Positions 27,701-42,700 of a stretch of DNA of 64,000 nucleotides are shown here, in pieces. Source of the stretch: Spirodela intermedia (lineage: Eukaryota > Streptophyta > Magnoliopsida > Alismatales > Araceae); NCBI GenBank assembly GCA_902729315.2, contig LR746281.1:997001-1061000 (forward strand). Reading direction: 5' to 3'. The translations under genes were made by a program, and so were the position numbers. Each line of letters opens with the position of its first letter. Within the stretch, counting starts at the first letter, position 1. The notes under the pieces were generated by a model. That model saw nothing but the letters and a program-made list of their open reading frames with translations, did no database searches and was not told where the DNA came from.

Positions 27701-30700
27701 CTGAGAATATTGATGAAGAATTAGTTTGGAATTGCGAGGAACCTTGGAATCGACACTTGGAACTTAAAAAGATGATGCGTTTTTGTGGTAAAGCGTGTCT
27801 TACGTTTGATTTGTTCTCGTACTTCGACTTATTGTTGTCTTCCACTGTTACAGTGTATTAAAGGTTTGTTTCTTTAAAATTCATTTGTACCCAACAATTA
27901 TCGCTTATACTAGCGTTATCTTTGGAACAGGAAGACAATGTCTCTAATCAGCGTGAGCATATTGTTCACCTTCTTGCTAATGAACAATCTCGGCTTGGTA
28001 TTCCTTCTGGTGATGATCCAGTGAGTATATCTATTTTTCAAGAGTTGTCTAGCTATTCAATGTCCACCATTAATGTGAATTTTATGTGTTTAATTTTTTT
28101 TATTGCCGTCATCCGGTGATAGGGTGCTTCTAATGGAGTATTTGAAGCACAATGCTGATACTTCTACCGTTTAAATTTCTAGAGCACCTATAAAAAATAA
28201 GATGATGCATAATGAAACTCGAGTGAAAGTTTATGATAATCAACAGATCGTCAACTCTTTCTTTTTGATTTAATTTTTATTTTGATTATAAACATTATTT
28301 TTTGATTTTTTTTTTTCATTCACACGGTTGACCATATGAAGATTAGGAAAAATATGATCAACCTGCTGGCATTACATTGGAAATTTATTCTAGTTTAGAG
28401 ATGATAAGTTTAAGCGTATGCTTAATAAAGTGATGGACGTGAGAAATTGCCCTGGAATATGGTTCTTAGATGAGCCTTGGTGGAGAAATGGTCGTCACGC
28501 CTGGATGTGTCCTTCCACCTTTTCCTCGTCTTTATGTTACTCCATCTCTTAGAACCTTTGATTAGGTTTACCTTGGTCAGTCTCATCATATAAATAAAAA
28601 CAATGCTGCTTTTTTGAATATTTATTTATGGTCTACTGTAATAATTTTTGGAACATGAACTACTATGTATCTCGTTTTTGCTCATGTCGACAGAATGTTG
28701 GATACGATTTCTGTGTTTTGATGGGATTTACACCTAAAATTGACTATGCCACATTTTTATGATTTTCAATCCGGGCCCTAATTTGATAGTGTACGAGAAT
28801 TTATGAAACTGTTGCCATATCCTATCAGTGTTTTCTTTTTCTGTGAATTATCTGGTATTGGAAGAAGTGCATGCTGTTCTTGTCAGATATCAATCATTTG
28901 TTTCCTAATTTAATTGGCTAACAGTTGTTTTTTGAGTCTTGTTCGTTGTATCAGAGATCAAATTCTGTTCTGACCTATGATGAAATCCAGATATACTTTG
29001 CTCTTCCTGAGTTTTATTCATCCAACTAACTTTTTGATATATGAGGTGTTGGAAGTTCTAGGTCGTAGGGAAATAGTGTAATTAGTTGAGGGTTATTTTG
29101 GAAAAGTGTCTAGGATTTCTCCCTATACTAGGGGGTGTAATGGTTGAATGGAATTGAGGCGGTTTCTGCCGTTCTCCCCTCTGTCCTCCGTGACAGAGCT
29201 CGTTTCTCCAGTTTCAACAGGAGGAATTAACGAAGATTCTTCTAGGGAGAATAGCAGTACCATTCTCTATGCCTATCTAATCTCTGCTTTTTCTCTGCGC
29301 AAAAATGCTTAAAAGAGAATTTTCATAGCAGGTGCTATTCTTGTGTGTGTGATCTTCTTGTTCCACTCTTATTGAGCTACTAATTTTCGTTGTCATCGTT
29401 AGTTTCCTTGATGTAGTTGTATTATTTCTGACCGATTTGTTGTTATTCTCCCATCTCTGTGTAGTCTATGGTGAGAGAACCGAACTAATTTCTCATTGCA
29501 ATGATTATTCATTTATTCTTTATTGTAGAAGTTGGATGAGGCTGCTGTTCAAAATGTTTTCATGAAGGCTCTTGATAATTACAACAAGTGGTGTATCTAT
29601 TTGCCTCTTCATCCAGTTTGGCACAAGTATGTTTCTCTGTGATGCAGGTTATATCTTTTAGTTGTTTGGAAGTAAGGATTTTATTTACTTTTTCAGTCAG
29701 ACTTTGTGCCAAGCCTTGTGAAATGCTCTTAGTGTATGTGATGCTGCTTTGATTTATGCAGATTGAGCCTCATAGTCATTGATTTATTTCATGGGTTATT
29801 TCTTCTTTCTGAAAATATGAGGGTCATGTTTGATTGATATGATCCCTAATACTTTTAGATCTAAATCTTTTGATGGTGGTCCCGAATTGATTTTTAATTA
29901 AGACACATTTTTTGTAACATGTCACTAACTTCTGATCTATGTTTGAGAAAAAATACTCGTTTGAGGCATATAATCATCAATAAAAGTGAAATTCTCTAGC
30001 TCTCAGAATATGAAGGTTAGACGAAGGTCCTCAAATCTCACCGTGAATGTGGTAAAATGGTTCCATACTTGTTTCATAACTGATAGGAAACGAGAAGCGT
30101 TTGTAGTTGCCAAATTCACATACATCACAAGACACAATGCCTATAACTTTTTCCTTGAGATAGAGGGAGAAGTAAAATTTTCATTGTTCTAAACGAGGGA
30201 TGGTCAAGGCGTCTATGATAGAGCAATTTTTTTTCCATGTCGGATGAGGAAGTCATAGAATTTGATAATGAACTGGCCTCTGTGATGTGAGATTGGCTCA
30301 GCTCTCCCAAGTGTTAGAGTCCTCGCTCTCTAACATGTCAATCTTCCAGTCTGACATCTTGTCTTATAACAGACAAATGTTACTAGTAAATATAGCTTTA
30401 CAACTTAGATCATCTGTTAGCTTCTTAACAGGCATAAGGTTTTTGGAAAGTTTAGAGACATAAGATATTTTTTAAGATCCCTTATATCTCCATCTTTACG
30501 TCACCTACCCTAGCTATGGTGATCAATGATCCTTCTACAGTGGCCACTTCCTTACTAATAGGACATGGGTCACATCGAAGGAAGTTGTGGTAAGTGAGTC
30601 ATATGATTAGTGGCACTGAAGTCTAGGATTCAGGTGGAAGGAGTCACAGGAGCCAATTAATCCAAGAGAGGGAGGAAACTCATCAGAATGTGTTGATGAA

Positions 30701-33700
30701 CTTGAGGCCATTCAGTTTTGAGCTTTTTAATCTCGTCCTTGAGTTTCTCCAACTTACCTTCTCTACCAAGTCCTCATGAGATGTGTTTGACTATTTGGTT
30801 GAGGCCTCCAATGTAGCTTCCAGTATCGCTCCCTGGTGAGTTGTCTCTTGAATCAGTCTTCTGATTTCTACCTTGACTAAGCTGCGATTGAGGAGCTGTG
30901 TTGTCCTTATGTTTGGCTACTAATGCTGAAGTATCTATGTTCTGGGGTTCCAACATAAGAATTCTTTGATTCTCCTCATTTCACACAATGACGATCACTT
31001 CCTCTAAGTTTGACATCTTCTCTCAATCGAGAATCTAGCTTCTTGTTCGAATTCCTAGTTAATGCTAACAATCTCTTCCTATGAGTAACTACTTTTTAGC
31101 GGTCTATTACAATCAATTTCTTGCCACAATCCCTCCAATTCGCGGGCATATTCTCTCTGTTCTATTGGGCTGCACTAGGGTCATACCATTCCCTACTGTC
31201 CTATAAATTTGTGCTCTATCATGTTTCTTTAAGAAGTCTCAGTATGGGAAAAAATAATTTTTTTTAGCCCATTCCCGGAGCAATAGTGCTGCACAACTAT
31301 CTTTTAGTGATCGCTTCCTCCTCTTTTCATAGGCGATATTAAAAATCTGCATCATCAAGTGCAAGACCAATTGGGTGATTCAATTTCCTTCTTTCTGTCA
31401 GCGCGATTTCTATGTATTCACACCATTGAAGGACGTTCCTGCTGTCCAATCTGAACTGTGCAAGAATATTGGGTAATTCTAAATACAAATTAGATTGATC
31501 TGACCATGATTCTCTCGACGTGGAGGTTGTCTCTACACTTCAGACATGTAATATATTGTTAAAATAAATTGTTCCAATTGAAACAAAGATAAGAAGTGTT
31601 ACTGCCAACAGCTCCCGATGCTCCCTCTTCACCAAATCAAGGAAAGGGGATAAACAGGTTTTGTAACACCTTTTAACCTTCTCTTCGTGGCCTGGAATAA
31701 GATTTGCATTCACTGAAGAGAGTTTTCCCCCAAAGCCTCGTGAATGGAAGCGTATATAGGGCTAACTGGCAAATCTGACGGAACAGACTCACGAGCAGCT
31801 GTTTGTGGACCAGAAACAAGATATTCTAGAGGAAGAACTCTGAATGACCAAGTTTCATTGGAGCAATCTCACCTGGTTGGCTCTGATACCATGTTGATGT
31901 TGGTAGAGCCGCTGGTGGAATCTTAGGATGCCGGATGGTGAGTCTCGTGAGGAGGAAAATGGGAAAGACCAGAAAAGTTATAGTCACTAAGGACTCATCG
32001 GGTCTTACCCGATGTATATTATAAGGCGATTCAGTCAAATGGGGTCAATTGAGATCCGAATCGGATCTGTCTCATAGATATAGTTTTACATAACAGAGGA
32101 CAGAAATACAAAAAGAAAAAAAACAGGGCAAAAACATGAAATCCTTCAACAAGATTTTATGGCTGCTAAGCCAGGGTCAGGCCAAAAATTCTAGTCAGTA
32201 CTCTGAGCTTGATAGAGGCCATAGTAGCCTTTTGTGCCCATAATAAAGGAAGGATAAAACGGTTGGGCCATATTTAATTCTAACTCAAGTTGGCTTGTTT
32301 ATCCAATAGTTTGCAAAGTGTGCTTTCATACAGATGTACCAGCCCTGGGACCATGCTTTACTTTATTAATAGCTGGAATAAGGCCGAGAAATTTATTTGA
32401 CTGAATTATGCCTCTCTTTAAATGCTTATTATCATGTATGTTCATTTTCTTGTGTGCATTCACGGCTGTCTTTGTGTGTGTTTGTTGCTGTGTTTACGTA
32501 TTTATGTTATATGGTGATAGTTTCTCTGATGTATATGCAGCGCTCCATCATTAGACAGAGAGAAGATGCTGCTGTTTATCTCTCTGTACTTTCTAATTTG
32601 GGGTGAGGCTGCTAACGTTAGGTTTCTCCCAGAATGTTTGTGCTACATTTTTCACCACGTAAGTTATTGTCCTTTATTTTCTGTAGGCAAACTGGAATTA
32701 ACTTTCTCACATTTGGTTGTTTCTCTGCAGGCTTCTCCATAGCTATGTTACTGCTTGCTTTTATCTTTAATCTTCTTCTCGATGCACATAGTATGCTCTT
32801 CTTATCTAGGTTCATCGATCCCTTTGCTTTTTATCCGTCTATGAGACTGTGTGCTGTGCAAGTTTCATGGTGCGTTTACCTTAACTATTTCTTCTTTGCT
32901 CTTGCTTTGTGTTTAGTGACATTCTGACGAGCATTACTCTTCTTTCGGCAAGTCTCTTTCAGTTGATCCATTTAGCCTATATCATATGAAACGGCGCCAT
33001 AATTTGCCTCCCGTTGAACTTAATGATGCACCACTCCACAGAAGTCTGTGTTTTGAACCTTGAGAGCTTCTGAAAGTTCTGGAAGTAAATCTCTTTTTCA
33101 ATTTTAGTAGTATCAACGCAATAAAACTCAAGGAAGCCATACTGCTAAAATTTGCACGACTTTACCTTGAAACCTTTCCTAAATACACTAATGAAAGCTA
33201 CGCAATAGGGACTTGGGAAAGCCCAACTATGGATGGTCGTCTAATGGAATAAGTGAAGTAGGATCTTCCCTGCTGATTCAGATTGTCATATTGGCGGCCC
33301 TCTTATCTGTAACTTTTATGGCATCCCAACGCTGAACTTGGTGCATTTTTAACACATTTCCGGACAGAGGGTGTCTGACAAATTCTCCTCTCCATACGTT
33401 TCCTTGGGAGTTTAAATATCGTTTTCTATTTTGCATTTAGGGGCTTTATGGTGCTCAATTACTTTTAATGCTTAAGAAAATCAGAGTCAGTATTTCTAAC
33501 TACTTATACCGAATCAAAGGATCAGGGTTGCCTATGCTCATGCACCATATCCACTGATTTTAAGGAGGAAGAAAATTTTCATTAACCTCCTCTCTTCCGC
33601 ATCATAGCGGATTTTCTTCTTTCTTTGCATAAACGTTATGACATTTCATATAAAACTCCATTGAAGAACGCTGAAACAATCATGCAATAAATCAGAGAAG

Positions 33701-36700
33701 TAATGACGTATGAATGAAGCATATTTTTCAGATATATTGAACAGCTTTTGCATGCAATCTGTTTTAGGTCATTTATCCATTTGATTTAGTCTGTAACTTA
33801 TTTACTCTACCCCCTTTGGTTTGGCAGATGGCAAGAGAACTAGACGAGATACTTCGGCAGCAGATTGCTCAGCCAGCAAAAAGCTGCACTTCTGCGAATG
33901 GAGTGTCTTTTCTTGATCAAGTCATTTCTCCATTGTATGATGTTATTGCAGCAGTAAGCTTCGTTTCCCTCCGTGTGTAGCATTTTCTTCTTGTCACTAT
34001 TTTTCCGACTTGTATTTTTATCTGGGTATTGAGAAATTTGCAAAATCTTTCATATTTTTTGGACGAAGTTGGAGGGGAGAAGGGAGGTCTCATTTGGCAA
34101 AAGCAGTCTATTGGGCTGAACTGGGGATGTATCTTGCGAAAAGAGATGCTGTCATTATTGTGCTTTGGTTACTTTTTATGTGGACGGTTGTACTGTCACT
34201 TGAATTATTCTGTGATTGTTCGGGCAGGATTGGGAGAATCCTTCCTGTTTCTTTTGGTAGGATCTATTCTCTACAACCATTCTTATGTGGTTTATTGGAG
34301 CCTAACAAATTGTGTTTCCACTCATCTTTCTAAGTGGGCAAGTAAGTGGAAGGATGTAATACACAGCGGAACTCAATTATCTTTAGGCTGAAATTCAAGG
34401 TTTGTGGAATAGTGATGCCTATAAAGAGAACCTATAAGGAATACCGTCATTATGCATCCTAATAATTCCAAGTACTTCTTACTTTTGACGCTGTAAGGGC
34501 TGTTAAACACCAGCTGATGGAAGTTGTTAATTCCCTAGAGCAGGACTTATGGATATGTAAGATAAATGAATTATTTTGTTTAAACTTTCCTTTGTGTCAC
34601 TCAGACATGCCATCTGGGAAATTACATGTTTAATACCAGAAGATGCCCTCCAACAGTTACATTCATATTTCCGTTTTAAATGACGCGAGATGCCATTTTG
34701 GACACGCAGGAGGCACGAAATAATAACAATGGTCGAGCAGCACATTCTGAATGGAGAAATTATGACGACTTCAACGAATATTTTTGGTAAATTAGTGAAC
34801 TTGAAGACTCTTTTACATGTTAGAATTGCTATTTTTTTTACTTGTCAGTCCCGGTGTTAACGCACCATGTAAAAATCCAGAGTGCACATCCACATCATTG
34901 CTAACCCTTTGCTCCATCCTTTCCCTTTCTGCCAGATTCTTGGTGTTAACCTCCACACCATCAGCAGAGATCCCACCTGTCTCCTTCCAGCATATCCCAT
35001 CTTTATCCTGGTTGCCTTACCGTTTCCCTGTCACCCCTCACATCCTTCTTAGCAGCTCCTCCTGTCTGATTCCTTACTTGCCTGGGGAATGAAGAGAAAG
35101 GGGTGATGACAACCGTCACCATTCTACATTCCCCAAGCAAGAAACCCCCTCCTACAATAGTCTCTCCCAGTCTTTTCTCCGTCCAACCACAGTCATGCTT
35201 CAACTTCCTTGGTGGGCAGGCCTCTCAGTTCAGTGCCTCCCCTCGTCTGTCTCAGTTCAGGCCTGCTCCCTTGTGGCTGGTGTTCTCACCTGCAGTCACC
35301 ATGTAGCAGCTCCAACAAATACGCCTCCCTGAAAAATACTGCTGGGCGTATGGCTAGTTGGTCTGGGGTGCAGAGGGTTGGCAAGGCCCAGGCCTTACCC
35401 AGTGCCATACTCACCTTTATTTGTAACTTTTTTATATATAATAATCTTATTCCTTTAAACCATCTTGCCTAAGTTATGTTTTCTTACAGGTCGCATGATT
35501 GTTTCCAACTTCGTTGGCCATGGCATCTGGATTCAGACTTTTTCTCTAAGCCCATTCCAAAGTCCAAGGTTATTCTTTGCTTATTCCCTGTATTGTGGTC
35601 AACGTGGTTTCTGGACTTTTTTGTGGCTAAGTTTTATGTTAGCCTTGTGCTTTTTGTTTTATATCAGGTAAAGTGCGTACCGGCATTTAGTTCTTCATTT
35701 GTTCCTTTTTTGCTTGTTTCCCTGTGTTATGTACCATACGCTGGTATAATACTTAGTCACACAGAGCTCTTTGGTGAAGAGAATAGTTGTGTCCATATAG
35801 ATTGGGGGAGTGGGCTTCAAGTATTCTAATGAGGAAGGAATTGTGTTTGGCGTCCTCTTTTTGAGTCTATGTTTAATCCAATTGGCAAAGTAGTATGCAC
35901 GCATGTATGGGGTTAACAAGCACATGCATGCACCCTTTTCCTTTTATAATTGACGAATATGTCATACCACATGCTTTAAAAATAACATTGCTGACGCAAT
36001 GGGAGTTGCATGAAAGAAATTTTGACTTTGAATCCACAAGACACAAAACTTCAAGGAAGAAACTAGGTCATGAATCCACAGAATCTGGAACCTTCAATCC
36101 TTGAATCCTTAAGGACTTGTTGGAGCAACACTTGATCCACAAAGATCAAAATATTATGTTGAATTCACAAGAGGGCGCTTGAATCCACAAGTAGATAGAT
36201 GGGAAAATCTTGAAGAGGAAAAAATTGTACTAACTTAGAACGAAATAGGGTTACAATACTAGCACCTTTAAATAGGCCGAAATTTGGTTGGGGCGCCTCG
36301 AAAAATGTGGATCAATTTTAACAACGCTTTTAAACAGATTCAGTTTTTTTAAAAAATACACTAAAAGTAGGAACAATAATTGAACTAATTTCTGACACGT
36401 TTCTCACGCGTTTAATAATGTGCCTAATCTTATTTTGGACTTTTGGGATCCTGTCATCTCTGTAGCCCATCCATCAAGCTTCCAGAATGCCTGAGCCACC
36501 AGTTTTGGGCCATTTTGGTCCAAAACTTTTCGCCCTTCTCTTTTCTAGAAGTGCTCCTACATCAATTACCATGGAAGAAGTACCTCATACATCATACTAA
36601 TTCACTGACCAACATATCTAGTACACTAAATTAGCTCCATATATTCGACCAGCGGATATTCTGACATGCCTGGTATGAAGGAATGGGGTTCTAGACGCAG

Positions 36701-39700
36701 AATCTTGTTGCTGACATGAAGTCAGACTGGTACTAGAGTGTGTGTCGGTCTCATCTCAATGGGAGGGTTCTATGCTCAGAACCTCATTGCTCCATGCCAA
36801 GAGTGTCACAAATATTTCGTGGCATCTTGTTTCATGGGAAGTTTTATTGTCATAATTCTTTGCACTAGCCAGGGCGACAAACTTTCAAATTACGGTTTGT
36901 TGGCAGTTTCTTGGTTTCATGCATATCACTTCATTGTGCAAAATCTTGGGAAAGGAAGTGCATATAGAACTGAAGGTCGGATAAAGTTATGCAACATTAT
37001 GTCATTTATGCACTCTTTTCTTTAAAATAACTATTGGATGGGTTCCAATCCATTTGTTATTATAGCCTGTTGGCATATGATTAAATATCTTCAGGCTAGT
37101 GCCCATTGAGATTTTTCAAATCCCTGCCGTGAGCAAATTCTATTATTTTGAACTTATTGCCTGACCATCTTATTTTATTATCTTAATGGAGAAGTATTTG
37201 CTGGATCTTGGTCTTGGTGGTTGATTGTTGTACTTCGTTTAATTTTTCTTTGATTAGCTTACTGCTGAATTCATTTTCTCTCTGCTCAAGTGTATTTTGT
37301 CTTATTCTTGTTCAATAGGGTGCATTTTCTTTTGGTGGAAGCAAGCATCAGGGGAAGACGTCTTTCGTTGAGCACCGAACATTTCTTCATCTGTACCATA
37401 GCTTTCACCGCCTTTGGATATTTCTTTTTATGATGTTCCAGGTTGGCAGTTATCCGAGTGTTTTTCTGTTTTATTGTTTCCCTTATAACACTTAAATTTG
37501 TGCCATTTTAACGTCAATAGCTCTTTGCATCTAGAAGTACATGCTTTAGTTATCTTGAATATATCAACCCTTTCTTTATTTTCTAGTCGCCTGGAAGGGA
37601 CAAAAGAAACATCTTTTTCAATATCTGAATCTCTTGTGAACCTTCCAGTAGGATTCTGTTTTCTGACATTAAATTATTATTGTATTTTTTTGACGTTTGT
37701 GAGCTGTCATTTTAGCATACAGGTGGCTTTACGCACTTTTCGTTTAATTGATGGATGATGGTTTTCAATGCTATATGGAGGTACTAATTGGGTTCAAACA
37801 GTAATTTGATACGTAAACGCAATCGAAACGGTGGCGACCACCTCATTTAAAATTCTTCTCTTTATAAGTACCAATGCGGGGGTACTGTTGGATAAAGATC
37901 TGTGGGTGTCTGTGTTTATACAAACATATAGATGCATATGTGTCTATATCTATCCGAACCCTTGTGATCAGATCAGAGAACGTTCCTGCGGATGCACAGT
38001 GGGAATGCTTAAAATGTTTTATTCCAGTTGTGCCTGGATCAGTTTTGGTGGAACTCTATCGAGATGTGAGAAATCGTTTCTAACCTTAAGGGTTACTTGT
38101 GTCTTGAACTGTGATTTCTCCACGCCAGTTTCATGTAATTTAAGGCTCCTGGTGTTAGTACAAAATCGTTTCTCCACGCCAGTTTCTTCTCATAAAGTTA
38201 GATTCTAGTTCAAGAGAAAGTGGTTTCATTTATGTGAGGCCTTCAAGTGAAACGTTTGGCAGATTTCTTTTTTTTCTTTAATATTTAATAAGGGGATATC
38301 CTTATTTGTACTCTCTGAAAATTTTGAAGTTTCTCCCTAATTTTTACTATTGATAAGTTTTCTGTCGTTACAGGGCTTGACCATTATTGCATTTAATGGT
38401 GGTCGTTTTGATGACACGACCCTGAAGGAGATTCTTAGTCTAGGCCCAACCTATGTAGTGATGATGTTTCTCCAGAGTAAGCATCTTAATGCTAACCCAC
38501 ATTTCCTCAGAGTAGCTTTTCAGTGTGAGTTCTTCTAGTTATGTTTACTAATTTTGATTAAATTAAGAGTAAAATGCATTTACTATTTCAGGTGTGCTGG
38601 ATATCATGATGATGTATGGGGCCTATAATACAACACGCAGTGCAGCTATTCTTCGAATCTTTAGTCGTTTTTGTTGGTTTTCTCTTGCGTCAGTGATTAT
38701 TTGTTACCTATACATGTGAGTTTTCCACTGTTAGTTTTATGAGCTTGTCATTTTCTTTTTAAGGTTTTATGACACTCAGTGTCCTTAGATGGTCATATTT
38801 GTGCCTTTTGTACCCTTCAAATCTGCTATGAAACTTGCTTCCTCTGTCCGTGAAACACATTCTTCGATCCTCTTCTATCATTGTCATAGCAAGTGATGGA
38901 AACATTTTTATTATGGTGATAAAATCGTTAAGTTCACTTATCCAGCAGAAGCCGGGGTATCTCACTTTATATTGACGAAAATGATTGCACTCATTTGATT
39001 CGAGTTTTAATCTTTTGTTTTCAGAAAGGCTTTGCAGAGGGGTACAGATTCATTTACTTTCAAGTTGTATGCAATTATCATTGGCATATATGCTTCACTC
39101 CAATTCTGTTTTAGCTTGCTCATGCGAATTCCATTATGTCACCGTCTCACTGGACAGTGTGACCATTGGGTTCTGGTGCGTTTCGTAAAGTGGATATATC
39201 AGGTAAATTTTGTCCGTTTCGTGTCAGTAAATTAATCATTTATGATATGTATGAAATGTCTAGCCTTTTAATTGCCAATAGATGTATATTCTCATCGTTC
39301 TTTCCATTTCTGTGAAGGAGCACCATTTTCTTGGACGAGAAATGTACGAAAGACCAACTGATTTTATCAAGTAAGTATTACATGATTTTCATTTTCTAAT
39401 GAAAATTTATGTTCCAGCATTTAGTTTTACTTACAGATACTGAACCATCTATTTGTGTTAGTAAAACATTAGATTCTCATTTATGAAGCCAGCTGGATTG
39501 CGTGTTCCCACATTTGATGTGCGTCACAGAGTCTGTTTATATTTCAATAGAAAGCGATTTGTTGATGGTATAATGGGAATATAGAACTTTCATGAGATTT
39601 TAAGCTCTCATTCTGCAGTTTTTACCATTCTTAACATCTCCATTTATGCCTGAGAATTATAATAACGAGAAATAAAGGGAGTTACATCTCACTTGTGCCC

Positions 39701-42700
39701 ATATGGAAATGAAAAAAGAATGAACGAGGTGGATTATATTTGGCTTTTGTATAACCATTCCTAGGGATTTTGCTGAGTAACAGACATTTTGATTGTCTTC
39801 GTTAGATCTTGAGAAATTTATTCGTTTTGTTAAGTGGCATCTGGGTTAAGAAATCACATTTTATTCTTTCTAATTGTCGCTGTATAAAATATCTGTTGTT
39901 ATCTGGGTTACTGCGCTTCTTGGGGAAATTTTGTTGAGGCATTTTCTGTTTTTGCTTCTATGTGGCACTGCTATTCCTTTTGATATGGGATATAGGCTTT
40001 TAATGGTTGTTAAATACTTCCTTGATTTTGAAGGTATGTGGTATTCTGGCTTTTGGTTCTTGGTGGAAAGTTTGCGTTTGCTTATTTTCTTCAGGTTGGT
40101 ATCCGAATCTTTGTTGTCATTCCACGTTTGAAACGTAATGAGCTCAGTCTGGTTCTTTTTAATAACGCAGATCAAGCCATTGGTGTCACCGACGAGGATT
40201 ATTATTAATCTTTCTGGCGGGATTGAATACTCATGGCATGACTTCGTGTCCAAAAGTGAGTTTGATCTGTATAACTTTGCATTTATAGTTCTAATGAATC
40301 GTGCAATTTGTGGAACGAACATTGCATTCTCTTATTTTTTATGATCACTTTTATGCATGAGATGTAGCTTTATAAATAGTGGAACAAACGTTGTTTCATT
40401 ACTGTTGTTTTAGTGGAGGAATGTTATAGGTTTGTTGTTTTCTCTTCTCGTAATAATGTGTATTGTTGGTTGATATTGTTTCGTCACAACATGATATAAA
40501 ATTTTGTGCAACTTGATGCCTATATAAATTAGATAAACCAAGCTCTACGAAGAAGTATTGGGTGGTACAAGAGTAGTCTTTTACATTTGTTCTATTTTAA
40601 TTTTGTTTGTATTTAATAACAATGAACTGTTATGTTATATGAGGGTATTATGGCCATTTAGTTAGGTGATGGAAGAACTATTACTTTTGTTTTTTTCGTT
40701 TTCAGTAGTACAATTCCTATTGCTGTGTGGAGTTTTATTCTCATCGAACTTTTCATCCTATTGGTTAAGTTTCTTTCTGCTAGATCCTGACTTTGTAAGT
40801 TGACTACATTGGATAACACAAAAGTGAGGGTTTTTCCCATACCATGGCAGAAAATTGTGAACTAATATGGGGGCATAATTTGAATGTTGATGAGAGTTGA
40901 AGATATCTCTAAGATTCAAATCTAGCAATAACTAGCTATCCCTCCCAATGATGAGGCATGTGGTCGGGTTTTTCAAGCTCAATATTTATCTACACTGCAG
41001 AGTCGGTGGTGTATCCCTACTCTATTAGACAAGTGATAAAAATAATGATTTTGGGACACAAATAATTCTTTCAGGTGGAAGGGCATCTTTTTACTGGTAA
41101 ACTGGTAACGGATAGATGACTTCGAAAATGACTATAAATTGAAGGTTCAACTTCCTATGTTGAATCGCCTGCTCTAGTGAGGAAATTTCTTGACAGGTCA
41201 ATCCTGCTTCAAGGGTTTTTGAGGGTTGAGAAGATGATGATGTCTAATTTTCTTTTGAGAGATTATTCATAAGCAAGTTGCTTAAGTTTTTGAATATGCT
41301 ACTGAAGTTTTCGGAGCCTTAGTTTGCACCGAACTATTTGAGATAGTCCTTGATAGGTGGTGTCAGCTGGAGAAAGTGAGAATGCAATCTGACTGGATGG
41401 ATGTTTCCTCAGGAATTACCAAAAAGCACAAAGCTATGTTGATTTTAGGTTTTTTCTGTAGCCTATCATTTCTTCTATGAAAATCACTAGGATTGAAAAC
41501 AAGGCTGACATTTGTTTGCTGCATTGCCCATGGGGAGGATTTTAAAGTTGCTCAAATTTGGAAACCTTCAACTGTTGTAGACCTTGGGAATATGGCATAA
41601 AGGGCTTTTACGATAACATGTGGCATAATTAGTTTTGTAAACCTTAAACTGTCTTTATCATTTTCTTTTGATACTGAATGCTTGGGGTACTGTTACAATT
41701 TAAGAATAAACAGTTTTGCATATATTGCGACACATTGCTAGTAAAAGGATCATAAATCTAGGATTTAGCAGTTAATGTAGTTTATTTGAGTGCACATCTA
41801 CAATACAATATTTTTCAGGTTATACTAACTGTTATTGTGACCGCAGATAATCATAATGCACTGACCGTAGCTAGCCTGTGGGCACCTGTCGTTGCTGTGA
41901 GTATTTTTTATGAGTATTAAAAATTTCTCTCGTCGTTTTCAGTTTAGTAGGTTCGCTGATTTTTTATTTGAAGTCCACGGATCATTTATTTTTTTGGTTA
42001 CTATTTGTCCACATTCATTTTGTAATCTCTTCTTTTTTCTGCAGATATATCTGTTAGACATTCATGTGTTTTATACCCTTTGGTCAGCCGTTTGGGGTTT
42101 CTTGCTTGGGGCTCGAGATCGCCTGGGGGAGGTACAGTTCTCTATTTTCCTTTTGAGATACGAACTTCCATTAGTCATTCCGATATTAACAAACTTTGGT
42201 ATTTCATTTCATTTGTATTTTTATGTTAGTGCCTGGTTCTTTTGGATTTTTTCAGATCAGATCCATGGAAGCCGTCCATCATCTGTTTGAAACTTTCCCA
42301 GAAGCTTTTATGAACAATCTTGTTGCTCATCCTGAGAGGTTCTTGTGCTTTCTGCGTTAAGTTGTTTTCAAAATTAGTTAATTTTAATAGGTTTGACGTA
42401 CTTTTTATCATGCAGACGGTCTCTTCGCTCCTCTGAACAGGTGTGTGAAATTTTCTCTGTTACGATTTATTTTTTATACAGTACTCTATGGAGTCACCTA
42501 GCTGCTTTCTTTTCTAGGATGTATTTTTTACTCCTGGATTTTTAATTTAATGCGTTGTCTTCTCGATTTTTCTTTTTATATTTGGATACCATTGTTTTGA
42601 TTTTTAATTCTTAGATATTGAAATTCTTATGAAGGTGGTAAGTGCATTGGCAAATCAATGAATCCATAAAGAATGCTCAATATATTTTGTCATTTTTGGT

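Larger units (their letters stand above)
29940..32151 (-). mobile_element. Decayed 5' half of a Ty1/Copia retrotransposon (intron 8)
   Basis: Read on the minus strand it begins with a 5' LTR (32151 down to 31898, TGTTGA...CCAACA) and a tRNA-Met-type primer binding site (31891-31879). A gag-like segment follows around 31380-31480. A GAG-pre-integrase histidine motif is near 30220-30190, then the start of the integrase core near 30110-29950. Stops and frameshifts break all of it. The reverse transcriptase, RNase H and 3' LTR are missing, so the copy is truncated in integrase and inactive. It lies opposite in sense to the host gene, between exons 8 and 9. Confidence 0.82.
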
